NCBI RefSeq assembly: GCF_000376445.1
Contig: NZ_AQXI01000001.1
Coordinates: forward strand, 1,272,962 to 1,336,961
Source of the DNA: Haladaptatus paucihalophilus DX253
GTDB lineage: Archaea > Halobacteriota > Halobacteria > Halobacteriales > Haladaptataceae
Length of the DNA stretch: 64,000 bases
Direction: 5' to 3'
Positions 24,757-32,904 of this stretch are shown here, one piece after another; the first letter of the stretch is position 1, and every line of letters starts with the position of its first letter. The notes under the pieces were generated by a model, which made no database searches, was not told where the DNA came from, and worked only from the letters and a program-made list of their open reading frames with translations. The translations under genes and the position numbers were made by a program.

Positions 24757-25479
24757 TTAGAGGGAGACGTTCGAGAGGTCGGCTTCCAGTTCGTCCACGT
24801 GGTCGTTGAACGCCTCGACGAACCCCCGGAAGTCGTCGGCGAGTTCGCGCACGTCGGGCGCTGACGGCGGTTCGTACTGCGAGACGAGGTACGTGCCGCC
24901 CTGTCCGCCGACGCGGAGGTAGGACGCCCTGCTCTCCTCGCGTTTCAGCTCCCAGCGCTTGCCGTTGACCCTGGCCGTGAACGTGCCGTAATCGACCCCA
25001 TCGTAGCGGTGCAGTTCGCCCGCCATCACGTCCGACACCTCCCGAATCCGGCCGACGACGCGGTTTCGCTCGGAGACGACGGTATCGGTCGATTCAACCG
25101 CCGGGAAGTCCGTCGATACGTCGTCCAGAACGCCCTCCTTCGATTCGACGTGTGCGTTGTACGCCGCGACGAACGCGTCGTAATCCCGCATCGCCGCCGC
25201 GAGGTCGTCCGGGTCCGGCGGTTGCTTGGCGGAGACGACGTACGTCTCGCCGCCCGCCTTCCCCTCGAAGCGAAGGTACTGGATGTTCCCGGCCTCGTAC
25301 TTGAGCGTCCACTCCCCGGCGTTCGTGTTGAACGTCTCCTGTCCGTAATCACCGCCCTGCAACAGCGCGAGTTCGCGCGCGATGGTCCCCGCGTGGTCCG
25401 TGACCGCCGCGACAACTTCGTCCCGCTGCCCGGCGATGTCCTCGGTTTCGGCGACCTCGAAGTCGATTCCCTCGGTCAT
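24757..25479 (-). CDS. Conserved haloarchaeal protein of two tandem repeats
   Basis: This 240-residue protein consists of two similar halves (about 10-120 and 122-240). Each has a helix starting with a run like QRDEVVAAV or ERNRVVGRI, the pattern G-x-DYG-x-(F/T)F, a strand W-x-LK, YLR-(F/V)-(E/G)G and a P-rich turn before an F-x-A-(Y/F)N-x-HV helix. No enzyme motif, signal or membrane helix is seen. The internal duplication suggests a symmetric binding protein. Function unknown. Confidence 0.72.
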   Translation of the reverse strand: MTEGIDFEVAETEDIAGQRDEVVAAVTDHAGTIARELALLQGGDYGQETFNTNAGEWTLKYEAGNIQYLRFEGKAGGETYVVSAKQPPDPDDLAAAMRDYDAFVAAYNAHVESKEGVLDDVSTDFPAVESTDTVVSERNRVVGRIREVSDVMAGELHRYDGVDYGTFTARVNGKRWELKREESRASYLRVGGQGGTYLVSQYEPPSAPDVRELADDFRGFVEAFNDHVDELEADLSNVSL

Positions 25480-25579
25480 GTTGGTAGGGTTAGGAGTGGG
25501 GGAGGGTTAACCGTGGTGACTCGGTGGTTCGAACCGCCCCGCTCGTCGGCGTCACTCGACGACCTGTGAGCACGAACGG

Positions 25580-25587
25580 ATATAAAT
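25580..25587 (+). promoter_or_regulatory. TATA box of the methyltransferase gene
   Basis: ATATAAAT within CGGATATAAATCAG lies about 43 nt before the ATG at 25627. This predicts a transcript start near 25610 with a short leader. Confidence 0.55.
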
Positions 25588-25626
25588 CAGAACAGTTACT
25601 GTGAGAAACAACGAACGATCGTGTCC

Positions 25627-26340
25627 ATGCCATCCGACGAGAAACCCATCGCGGGGGACGCATACGACGAACTGGCGGAGGCGTATCTGGAACACGAAGA
25701 CGACCCATACTGCACGGATTTGGAATTCCCCGCGATGGTAAACCTCGTTCCGGAGGTGAACGGAAAACGAATCCTCGATGCGGGATGTGGCTGCGGTCGA
25801 TACACGGAGTGGTTGCTCGACAACGGAGCGGACGTCGTTGCCGTCGATACGAGCGAAAACATGGTCGAACAAACGAGAGAACGAGTCGGCGACCGAGCGA
25901 CCGTCCACCAAGCCGATTTGGAGAGGCCTCTCGACATCGCGGACGACGGTACGTTCGACGGTATCGTCAGTGGTCTTTCTCTCCATTACGTGGAGGACTG
26001 GCGGCAACCGTTCACGGAGTTTTCCCGTCTCCTCCGACCGGGAGGGTTCCTCGCGTTTTCGGCCCATCATCCACTCGACGACTACCTCGCGTACGACGTG
26101 AACTACTTCGAAACCGAACGAGAGCGAATGACGTGGACAGCCTCCGGTACGGATATCGACGTCCCGTTCTACCACCGACCGTTCTCGGAGATAATCAACC
26201 CGCTCGTCGAAACCGGTTTTCAACTGGATGAACTGGTCGAACCCATACCGACGGCGACGTTCGAGGAGAAAAAGCCGGAATCGTACGAGAAGCGGCTGAA
26301 GCGACCGACATTCGTGTGTATTCGTGCATCGAAACGGTAG
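25627..26340 (+). CDS. Class I SAM-dependent methyltransferase
   Basis: This 237-residue protein has the SAM-binding motif I DAGCGCGRYTEW near residues 51-62, the acidic motif II VVAVDTSENM and the post-motif region LRPGGFLAFSAHHP. It resembles small-molecule methyltransferases of the UbiE/type-11 group. The substrate is unknown. A GTG two codons upstream (25621) is an alternative start. It is monocistronic. Confidence 0.85.
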   Translation: MPSDEKPIAGDAYDELAEAYLEHEDDPYCTDLEFPAMVNLVPEVNGKRILDAGCGCGRYTEWLLDNGADVVAVDTSENMVEQTRERVGDRATVHQADLERPLDIADDGTFDGIVSGLSLHYVEDWRQPFTEFSRLLRPGGFLAFSAHHPLDDYLAYDVNYFETERERMTWTASGTDIDVPFYHRPFSEIINPLVETGFQLDELVEPIPTATFEEKKPESYEKRLKRPTFVCIRASKR

Positions 26341-26506
26341 AACTCGGTTTAGCGCGAATTCGAACCGGGCAAGACGTTCCGGGTCGCTCACTTCCGTTCG
26401 CTTCCCGAGCGTGCGTCTCGCTTGCTCGAATTCTTGCGACGACCGTCTTCCCCGCAGTCGAAACGTCTCGCTATCGCTCGACGGTTTGAGAATGCGGGAA
26501 AGGTAG

Positions 26507-26595
26507 TGGGCCGGCGCGAATTCGAATCGCCGCGGAGCAAGCTCCGCGAGCCCCCGCTCTCTTCGCTCGCGGGGACGCGGTTACGGCCACCCGAA
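26507..26595 (-). pseudogene. tRNA-Pro 3'-half fragment interrupted by hairpins in the T-stem
   Basis: Read on the minus strand it starts with TTCGGGTGGCCGTAACCGCG (anticodon loop to T-stem), then a palindromic insert of about 45 nt, then CGATTCGAATTCGCGCC and the acceptor strand GGCCCA. It lacks the 5' half and cannot be a functional tRNA. Outside the insert it matches the intact tRNA-Pro next to it almost exactly, which suggests a recent event. Confidence 0.75.
26531..26574. repeat. Two inverted repeats inserted in the tRNA-Pro fragment
   Basis: CGCGGAGC (26531-26538) and GCTCCGCG (26541-26548) form a perfect 8-bp hairpin with an AA loop. CCCCGC (26552-26557) and GCGGGG (26569-26574) form a second hairpin with an 11-nt loop. 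Both lie between the two sides of the T-stem of the fragment. Confidence 0.78.
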
Positions 26596-26634
26596 AGAAG
26601 TCATTCGAAAAATACAGAGATGCGGGAAAGGTAG

Positions 26635-26707
26635 TGGGCCGGCGCGAATTCGAATCGCGGTTACGGCCACCCGAAGGCCGAAGGATACCAGGCTACCCCA
26701 CCGGCCC
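26635..26707 (-). tRNA. tRNA-Pro(CGG)
   Basis: The 73-nt sequence forms a complete cloverleaf on the minus strand. The acceptor is GGGCCGG/CCGGCCC with discriminator A. The anticodon arm CGGCC-TTCGGGT-GGCCG gives anticodon CGG. The T-arm is CGCGA-TTCGAAT-TCGCG. CCA is not encoded and no intron is present. A possible promoter element GTTAAAGGG lies about 25 nt upstream (near 26730). Confidence 0.95.
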
Positions 26708-26757
26708 GCGATTGAAAGATGGAGACACCTCCCTTTAACGGTTGCGAAACGGGGGCG

Positions 26758-27354
26758 TCAATACTCGGTGTAGCCGTCCGTATCGAGGTAGTTGTGAGCA
26801 ACCGTCATCGCGTGATTGCCGTGGAGGAGCGCCGGGCCGAGTCGAACCCGCTCGTCGGACGCCTCGGCCAGCAGGTCGGCCTCCTCGTCGGTGAAGTCGC
26901 CGTGGTCGGAGAGGACGAACAGCGGGTCTTCCGGCGGTTCGAGGTCCACCACGGGGGTTCCATCCTCGTGGAGTTCGACCACGGTCGCCCGCCGACTCGC
27001 CTCGTCGAGGATAGTCTCGAAGTCGCGCTTCGAGACGAAGACGCCGGGCGTGCTTTCGGCCTCCATGTGGCCGATGGCTTCGGATTTCGCCTCCAGCGCT
27101 TTGCGGATGAGCGCCGCGGTGCTTCGCTCGTCCGGGTTGAGACGGCGGAGTTCGCTCCCCTCGAACCGAATCGTCAGTTCGTCCTGCATGACCAGAAAGA
27201 GGCGCACGTCGCTTCGGAAATCGTGCGAGAGGAAGAAGGCGCTGTTGACGCACCGACAGAGGGCGTCGAGTCGCCCCGCCGCACCCGCCAAGTCGTCCAG
27301 CGAGAAGTCGGGTGTCGTCGGGGCATCGTGACCGAGAACGATGAACTGTCGCAT
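26758..27354 (-). CDS. trmY: tRNA (pseudouridine(54)-N1)-methyltransferase
   Basis: This 198-residue SPOUT enzyme begins [21 protein letters not shown] and carries the C-terminal knot region with [18 protein letters not shown] and [20 protein letters not shown], the TrmY pattern. It methylates N1 of pseudouridine 54 in the T-loop with SAM, giving m1-pseudouridine, the archaeal stand-in for ribothymidine. The pseudouridine at that site is made by Pus10, encoded 1.2 kb away. All key regions are present. Confidence 0.94.
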   Translation of the reverse strand: MRQFIVLGHDAPTTPDFSLDDLAGAAGRLDALCRCVNSAFFLSHDFRSDVRLFLVMQDELTIRFEGSELRRLNPDERSTAALIRKALEAKSEAIGHMEAESTPGVFVSKRDFETILDEASRRATVVELHEDGTPVVDLEPPEDPLFVLSDHGDFTDEEADLLAEASDERVRLGPALLHGNHAMTVAHNYLDTDGYTEY

Positions 27355-27430
27355 ACTCCCACTCGTTTCGGGGTGCGTAAGTCGCTTCTGAACGTCGGCG
27401 GCGGAAATCGCGCGTTCGGTGACGGGGGCC

Positions 27431-28339
27431 CTATTCGCCTTCGCCGAAGTGCTCGTAGGCCCAGCCCGCCGTGGCGCTGAGGCGTTTCATGTACGCGATG
27501 AAAAAGAGGAGGATGACGTCGCTCCACGAGAGCGACGCGACGTCGGTGACGTTCTTGTAGAATCGAATCGGATGGGGCGGAAGGTAGTTTCGCGGGTTGA
27601 GAACGCTCGGCTTCTGTACCCGACTGGGGTGATAGCGCTGCATCTGCGCTCGGCCGCGGCCGTGACGGAAGTGCTTTTTCAGGAGCGCGGGGAGCGACGA
27701 ACGGGCGGGGTGATACATCGTTATCGCGGGCTGGTAGTGCTGGTCGAACCCGGCGTCGTACACTCGGTTACCGAACTCCTGGTCCTCGCCGGAGAACAGT
27801 CGGTCGTCGAAGTTCCCCACCTCGTCGAACACCTCGCTACGGACGAAAAGACAGCCGGTTCCCGAGAAGTGCTGTTCCTCGATGTACTTCTGGATGGGAA
27901 AGCCGAATATCTGGTTGTACGTCGCGGTGAGGGTGTCCTTGTCCTCTTCGACGTATATCTCGACGTTACACCCCATGTAGCTCCAGTCGTTGGATTCCAT
28001 CGACTGAACCGCGTGTTCGAGCCACGTCTCCTCGACGGTCATGTCGGCGTCGATGAACCCCAGAATCGTGCCGTTCGCCTCGGCGACCCCCTTGTTCCGG
28101 GCGGCGGCGGGACCCTGTATCTCGTCCTCGACCAACAGCCGAACGCGGTCGGGATACTCCTCGCAGTAGGTCCCGATGACGTCCCGCGTCTCGTCGGTCG
28201 AGCCGTTGTCCACGGCCAACACTTCGTAGTCCGTCTCCGGATACGTCTGGTCGAGAACGGAGTCGAGAGTCATCCGAATGCCCCGTGGGTCGTTGTAGAC
28301 AGGAATGATAACGGAGACAGACGGCGGCTCGAAAGGCAT
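27431..28339 (-). CDS. Family 2 glycosyltransferase with C-terminal membrane-associated segment
   Basis: This 302-residue protein has a GT-A fold: the N-terminal strand [11 protein letters not shown], the nucleotide-binding VDNGSTDET near residues 44-51, the metal-binding DADM at 97-100 and the acceptor loop [16 protein letters not shown] with an ED pair. A hydrophobic stretch near the C-terminus ([14 protein letters not shown]) suggests membrane contact. It likely transfers a sugar to a lipid or surface glycan. The ATG at 28339 is chosen; a GTG 21 nt upstream is possible. The sugar is unknown. Confidence 0.86.
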   Translation of the reverse strand: MPFEPPSVSVIIPVYNDPRGIRMTLDSVLDQTYPETDYEVLAVDNGSTDETRDVIGTYCEEYPDRVRLLVEDEIQGPAAARNKGVAEANGTILGFIDADMTVEETWLEHAVQSMESNDWSYMGCNVEIYVEEDKDTLTATYNQIFGFPIQKYIEEQHFSGTGCLFVRSEVFDEVGNFDDRLFSGEDQEFGNRVYDAGFDQHYQPAITMYHPARSSLPALLKKHFRHGRGRAQMQRYHPSRVQKPSVLNPRNYLPPHPIRFYKNVTDVASLSWSDVILLFFIAYMKRLSATAGWAYEHFGEGE

Positions 28340-28458
28340 ATCGTCACACTGCGTCACCACGCATATAGCCCCTTCGATTCCTCGTACACCGAACGTACAC
28401 GCCTTGACAAATGTGTTTGCAACACTCTTGCCCTTGAGAGAACGTTCATCGTGATGGA

Positions 28459-28466
28459 TTTATATC
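28459..28466 (+). promoter_or_regulatory. TATA-like box upstream of pus10
   Basis: TTTATATC within GGATTTATATCAGTC lies 113 nt before the pus10 ATG, implying a leader of roughly 85 nt if used. No better element was seen closer to the gene. Confidence 0.4.
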
Positions 28467-28578
28467 AGTCTAGAAGTATTGGCGGGATGTGACACGACGA
28501 CGGGTCGGGGTCGAGACGTCCGGTATCCGCCCGCTCGAATCGGAAACCGGTTTACCGCGTGACTCCCACGGGTGAGAC

Positions 28579-29874
28579 ATGGACGTACTTTCGGCGGCGC
28601 GGCGGGTCATCGCGGAGGACCCGGTGTGCGACGCCTGTCTGGGTCGGCAGTTCGCGGACCGGAGTTTCGGGTTGACGAACGACGAACGGGGGCGCTCCCT
28701 CCGGGTCGCGGTCGCCTTGGAAGACGACGAGGATTTCGAGGACCCCGACGAGGAGTGTTGGGTCTGTGAGGGCCTCACCGACGAGTACGACGACTACGCG
28801 GAACAGGTCGCCGAGGCGCTTGCAGACGTCGGATTCGAGACGTACCAAGTCGGCACGCGGGCACCGCCGCTTGTCGAGGAGAACGAGCGCCTGCTCCGCG
28901 AGTTGGCCGACCTTCCCGAGGACACGGGCGAACTGTTCAAATCGGAGTTCAACCGCGAGGTCGGCAAACGCGTCGGACGGCTCACGGACACGGAAGTCGA
29001 TTTCGAGCGCCCGGACGTGCTCGCGCTGCTCAACCTCGAACGCGGCGACGTGGACGTGCAGGTGAACCCGGCGTTCGTCTTCGGGCGCTACCGCAAACTG
29101 GAGCGGGACATCCCCCAGACGAAGTGGCCCTGCCGGGAGTGCGGCGGGTCGGGCAAGCAACTCGCCGAGGGCGGCGGCGAGGAACCGTGTGACTACTGCG
29201 GCGGCAGCGGCTTCCTCTACGACGAGAGCGTCGAACAGCTCACGACGCCGCCGGTCCTCGACGCGATGGAAGGGACGGAAGCCATCTTCCACGGCGCTGG
29301 CCGGGAGGACGTGGACGCGCTAATGCTCGGGACGGGTCGCCCGTTCGCCATCGAGGTGAAAAAGCCGCGGCGACGGAACCCGGACACGGACGAACTCGAA
29401 CGCGAAATCAACGAGTTCGCGGACGGAAAGGCCGAAGTCGAGGGGCTTCGCCTCGCCACGCACGACATGGTGGAGCGCGTGAAGGAACTCGACGCCAGCA
29501 AGACCTACCGCGCGCAGGTCGAGTTCGACGACCCCGTTACGGAGTCGGCCCTCGCGGAGGCGATGGCGGAACTCGACGGCGCGACCGTCGAGCAGTTCAC
29601 CCCGAACCGGGTGGACCACCGCCGCGCCAGCCTCACCCGCGTCCGCGAGGTGTACGACATCGACGGCCACCTCGACGACGAGCGCCACGGCGAAGTCGAG
29701 ATTCACGGACAGGGCGGCCTGTACATCAAGGAACTCGTCAGCGGCGACGAGGGACGAACCGAACCGAGTTTGGCCGGTCTGCTCGGCGTCGGCGCGGAAG
29801 TGACCGCGCTGGACGTCGTTGCGGTGGAAGGCGAGGACGAACCCTTCGACCACGACGATTTCTTGCTGGAGTAA
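28579..29874 (+). CDS. pus10: tRNA pseudouridine(54/55) synthase Pus10
   Basis: This 431-residue enzyme makes pseudouridine at positions 54 and 55 of the tRNA T-loop. The N-terminal THUMP-like part has cysteine pairs C17/C20 and C60/C63. A second zinc-knuckle-like set is at C185/C188 and C204/C207. The catalytic domain has the GREDVDALML motif with the likely nucleophile Asp244. The C-terminus contains the typical HGQGGLYIKELVSGDEGRTEPS block. It functionally precedes TrmY, which is encoded nearby on the other strand. Confidence 0.94.
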   Translation: MDVLSAARRVIAEDPVCDACLGRQFADRSFGLTNDERGRSLRVAVALEDDEDFEDPDEECWVCEGLTDEYDDYAEQVAEALADVGFETYQVGTRAPPLVEENERLLRELADLPEDTGELFKSEFNREVGKRVGRLTDTEVDFERPDVLALLNLERGDVDVQVNPAFVFGRYRKLERDIPQTKWPCRECGGSGKQLAEGGGEEPCDYCGGSGFLYDESVEQLTTPPVLDAMEGTEAIFHGAGREDVDALMLGTGRPFAIEVKKPRRRNPDTDELEREINEFADGKAEVEGLRLATHDMVERVKELDASKTYRAQVEFDDPVTESALAEAMAELDGATVEQFTPNRVDHRRASLTRVREVYDIDGHLDDERHGEVEIHGQGGLYIKELVSGDEGRTEPSLAGLLGVGAEVTALDVVAVEGEDEPFDHDDFLLE

Positions 29875-30036
29875 CGCCGTACGTCTGCGATTCCGGCGAC
29901 CGAATTTTTCATCCGCGACCCACCAAACTAATAGAATTAACTCATTCTGGACAGATACCTCGGACGAAGCAGACGGGGTTCCGCCGAAAGGCCAGTGCTG
30001 GAACACTGACCTCGTGTGCTTCGCCAGCTACGAAGC

Positions 30037-30246
30037 ATGTCCGACAACGAACCTTCTCAAGAAAAACGTACCGCCATCAAACAGGTCGGCCTCCGGTTCC
30101 GTGGCATCGACGCTGACGACGTTGACAAGGAGCTTCTCGGCTCGATTCACGCCGTCCTCGACGAGCAGGGGTTACCCGTCAGCAGCATCTCGGTCGAACC
30201 GCGAAAGCCGTTCGTTCCGCGGCAGTCGGGACCGCATCGACCCTGA
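30037..30246 (+). CDS. Small acidic haloarchaeal hypothetical protein (69 aa)
   Basis: The product begins MSDNEPSQEKRTAIKQVGLR. It has a predicted alpha/beta segment (LRFRGIDADDVDKELLGSIHAVLDEQ) and a short basic tail, with no cysteine and no membrane span. The composition is haloarchaeal and coherent. The ATG at 30037 is chosen over an in-frame alternative start at 30016. It is followed 114 nt later by rnhB. Function unknown. Confidence 0.55.
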   Translation: MSDNEPSQEKRTAIKQVGLRFRGIDADDVDKELLGSIHAVLDEQGLPVSSISVEPRKPFVPRQSGPHRP

Positions 30247-30360
30247 ACGGGAGCCGAACCGCATTTTTTGTCGCTCGTTCCGCATCGTCGGCGCGGCCGT
30301 TTCACGACGCTCCGTCCCCAATCAGTAACGACCATGTGACCCGACGACGAGCATCCGAGC

Positions 30361-30999
30361 GTGTTCGGGGTAGACGAAGCGGGACGCGGGCCGGTGTTGG
30401 GGTCGATGTTCGCCGCGGCGGTGGCTATCGACGACCCCGACGACCTGCCGGACGGCATCGACGACTCGAAGAACCTCTCGCCGGAGCGCCGGGAAGAATT
30501 GGCCGCGGCGCTCCGGGCGGACGAGGCCGTCGCGGTCGGCGTCGCGGAAATCACGACGACGCGAATCGACGACCCGGAGACGGACATGAACACGCTGACC
30601 GTCGCGGCCCACGGGGAGGCCATCTCCCGAATCGTCTCCGGCGGCGAGCGGGGCATCGTGGACGCCTGTGACACCAGCGAATCGCGGTTCGCCCGGCGTG
30701 TCGCGGCGGCAGTCGGTCCCGAGATAACGGTCGAGGCGGAGCACGGGGCGGACGAAACCCACGCCATCGTCGGCGCAGCGAGCATCGTCGCCAAGGTCGA
30801 GCGCGACGCCCACGTCGCCCGACTCGCCGAACAACACGGCGGGGTCGGCAGCGGCTATCCGAGCGACCCAAACACCCGCGAGTTCCTCCGCGAGTACGTC
30901 GAAGCGCACGGCGAACTCCCGGAGTGTGCCCGGGCGTCGTGGCAGACCAGCAAGGACGCGCTGGCCGCCCGCGAGCAGGCGGGACTCGACCAGTTCTGA
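30361..30999 (+). CDS. rnhB: Ribonuclease HII
   Basis: This 212-residue enzyme cleaves the RNA strand of RNA-DNA hybrids and single ribonucleotides in DNA. The N-terminus FGVDEAGRGPVLG carries the first acidic pair (Asp5, Glu6). A third Asp lies in GIVDACDTSESRF, and the VGAASIVAKVERD block, also family-typical, follows. The start codon is GTG, chosen because FGVDEAGRG must be near the N-terminus. Length is normal. Confidence 0.94.
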   Translation: MFGVDEAGRGPVLGSMFAAAVAIDDPDDLPDGIDDSKNLSPERREELAAALRADEAVAVGVAEITTTRIDDPETDMNTLTVAAHGEAISRIVSGGERGIVDACDTSESRFARRVAAAVGPEITVEAEHGADETHAIVGAASIVAKVERDAHVARLAEQHGGVGSGYPSDPNTREFLREYVEAHGELPECARASWQTSKDALAAREQAGLDQF

Positions 31000-31000
31000 G

Positions 31001-32194
31001 CTATTTTCCGAGGGCCGCCGACACCGCCCGTCGAACCGGCTTCGCCCCCGACGGCGCGAACTCCGAGACGAGATTCGAGACGTCGCGCCGGAACGGGTCC
31101 GGGTCGTCCGTCGAGAGGTAGTCGAAGTTGGGGTCGGTGAGCAGCGAACGGAGGACGCGAGCGACTTCCAGCGGGACCGACGGGCGCTCGACGTGTTCGT
31201 AGTCGTCGCGGAGGAGGCTGACGAGGTAGACGAGTTCCCCCCGGAGGATGTGACTGCCCGTGCCGACCGTGTAGCCGTAGTCGGGGTTTCGAACGCCGTT
31301 CGCCAGTTGGTAGTAGCGGTACGGGAAGTCCACGCCCGCGTGCACCGCGAGTTGGAGCGACCCCCAGAAGCGCGGATTCACTTCGAGCAGTTTGAACCGC
31401 TGGTCGCGCGGGTCGCGCCGGAACTCGACCATGGCCGGGCCGTGCCAGTCGAGCGCCGACAGGAGCCGGACGCCGTGCTCGCGGAGCTTCTGCTTCGACA
31501 CGGATTCGCGGAAGACGCTCGCCCCGCCGGAGTAGGTGTAGCTTCGAATCCGCCGGTGCTGGAACGTGACGACCGGTTCGCCGTGGTCGAACAGGGCGAA
31601 AAAGCCGTACTCGGTCCCGTCCGGGATGCACTCCTGTGCGATGGGGACGTGTCCCATCTCGTCGGCGATGCGGTCCGCGTCGGGTTCCTCGGAGAGGAAG
31701 CGCACGCCGGGGTACGCGGTTTTGCCGTCCTCCACGCACACCGTGTAGCGGGATTTGACGACCGTTTCGTCGTCCCAGTCGTCCCACTCCGTGAGCAGGG
31801 CCGTTTTCGGGGTGGGAACGCCGACTTCCTCCGCCCGTCGGAACAGCCGACTTCGGTCGCGGGCGGACGCCATCGTCTCGGCGTCGGGCCACGGCGTTGC
31901 GACGTGTTCGGCGAACGTCGCCCGGTTCTCGGAGAGGACGTAACTCTCGGGTTCCCGGAGCGGGACGATGGTTTCCACGTCCGGGCGCTCGGCGAGCGAG
32001 AGCAGGCCGTCCCGGTAGCCGTCGAGGTCTTCGTTCGGCGCGGGGAGGGAGGCGCGCTCGGTGACGTATTTCGACGCGAACGCGGGGGAGTCGGGGGATT
32101 CGCCCGCCGCGATGACCGGAATCCGCTTGCGGCCGAGCGACCGGATGCACGCGAGGCTGCTGCCCGCCGCGATGGCCGGGACGACGACGCTCAT
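31001..32194 (-). CDS. ATP-grasp carboxylate-amine/thiol ligase-like protein
   Basis: This 397-residue protein has an N-terminal PreATP-grasp Rossmann-like part (SVVVPAIAAGSSLACIRSLG) and an ATP-grasp core with the metal/phosphate-binding segment AMVEFRRDPRDQRFKLLEVNPRFWGS. It resembles haloarchaeal carboxylate-amine ligases of unknown substrate. Its ATG overlaps the stop of the phosphatase gene upstream by 4 nt, so the two form an operon. It ends one base from rnhB, convergent. A role in modifying a peptide or glycan precursor is inference only. Confidence 0.8.
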   Translation of the reverse strand: MSVVVPAIAAGSSLACIRSLGRKRIPVIAAGESPDSPAFASKYVTERASLPAPNEDLDGYRDGLLSLAERPDVETIVPLREPESYVLSENRATFAEHVATPWPDAETMASARDRSRLFRRAEEVGVPTPKTALLTEWDDWDDETVVKSRYTVCVEDGKTAYPGVRFLSEEPDADRIADEMGHVPIAQECIPDGTEYGFFALFDHGEPVVTFQHRRIRSYTYSGGASVFRESVSKQKLREHGVRLLSALDWHGPAMVEFRRDPRDQRFKLLEVNPRFWGSLQLAVHAGVDFPYRYYQLANGVRNPDYGYTVGTGSHILRGELVYLVSLLRDDYEHVERPSVPLEVARVLRSLLTDPNFDYLSTDDPDPFRRDVSNLVSEFAPSGAKPVRRAVSAALGK

Positions 32195-32763
32195 TCGTCC
32201 TCCACCGCGGACAGGAACGCGTCCACCGCGTCCGTGACTTCGCCGTACACGCGGCGGAAGGTGTCCTCGTCGGCGTCGTACGGGTCCTCGATTTCGTACT
32301 CCGGGGACGCGTCGAACGACCTGACGAAACACGCCTTCCCGAGCGAATCGGGGTGGTTTCGCTTCAGGTACCAGTAGTTCCACGCGTCCATCAGCAACAC
32401 GAGGTCGCTCTCCCGGAGGAGGTCCTCGTCCACGCACTGCGAGCGATGGTCGGTCAAATCCACGCCGAACTCGGACGCGACGGTCACGGCGGCGTCGGGA
32501 CTCGACCGCCCTTCCTTTTCGATGAACCCGGCGGAGCGAACCGCGGAACAGTCGTACTCCGCTTCCTGCAGGCGGTCCCGGAGATAGCGCTCGGCCATCG
32601 GGCTTCGGCAGATGTTTCCGAGACAGAGGAAGAGGACCGCGGGTTCGGGCGGAAGCGTTCGCACAGCGTCGGCCGTGTCTCTGGGTTGCGCGTCCGGCCG
32701 TAACCGTAGCCGCTCCATCTCCACGGCGAGCCGTCGTTTGCCGTGCTGGAGGTGTTCTAACAT
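32191..32763 (-). CDS. Low-molecular-weight protein tyrosine phosphatase-like protein
   Basis: This 190-residue protein has the P-loop C-x5-R with following Ser (CLGNICRS, Cys47-Arg53) and a DPY-type acid loop (EDPYDAD near residue 163), both required for LMW phosphatase or arsenate-reductase-type chemistry. About 40 extra residues precede the fold. A TATA box 29 nt upstream of the ATG at 32763 fits a leaderless transcript. It is coupled to the ATP-grasp gene and may counteract a phosphorylated intermediate or kinase. The target is unknown. Confidence 0.85.
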   Translation of the reverse strand: MLEHLQHGKRRLAVEMERLRLRPDAQPRDTADAVRTLPPEPAVLFLCLGNICRSPMAERYLRDRLQEAEYDCSAVRSAGFIEKEGRSSPDAAVTVASEFGVDLTDHRSQCVDEDLLRESDLVLLMDAWNYWYLKRNHPDSLGKACFVRSFDASPEYEIEDPYDADEDTFRRVYGEVTDAVDAFLSAVEDE

Positions 32764-32787
32764 CGTCCCCGGTTCGACGCTCTTGCT

Positions 32788-32797
32788 GTTATAATTG
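32788..32797 (-). promoter_or_regulatory. TATA box of the phosphatase/ATP-grasp operon
   Basis: CAATTATAAC on the minus strand is centred about 29 nt before the ATG at 32763. It gives the two-gene unit its own promoter, separate from the cysteine-rich gene upstream. Confidence 0.55.
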
Positions 32798-32904
32798 AAC
32801 CATCGTTTCGGGAGTAGACAGCACCTACAACGGGAACAGGACGCGATTACGACTAACGCGACGATAACTCGCACAAAAAAGACCGCCACTGACGACCGAG
32901 TTCG

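Larger units (their letters stand above)
26341..26634. other. Spacer with partial tRNA-Pro copy and hairpins
   Basis: No protein gene is present. The right part (26492-26634) contains a partial tRNA-Pro copy, two inverted repeats and a repeated tag ATGCGGGAAAGGTAGTGGGC, which occurs once beside the fragment (from 26492) and once beside the intact tRNA (from 26620), 128 nt apart. The left part (26341-26491) shows nothing recognisable. Confidence 0.7.
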
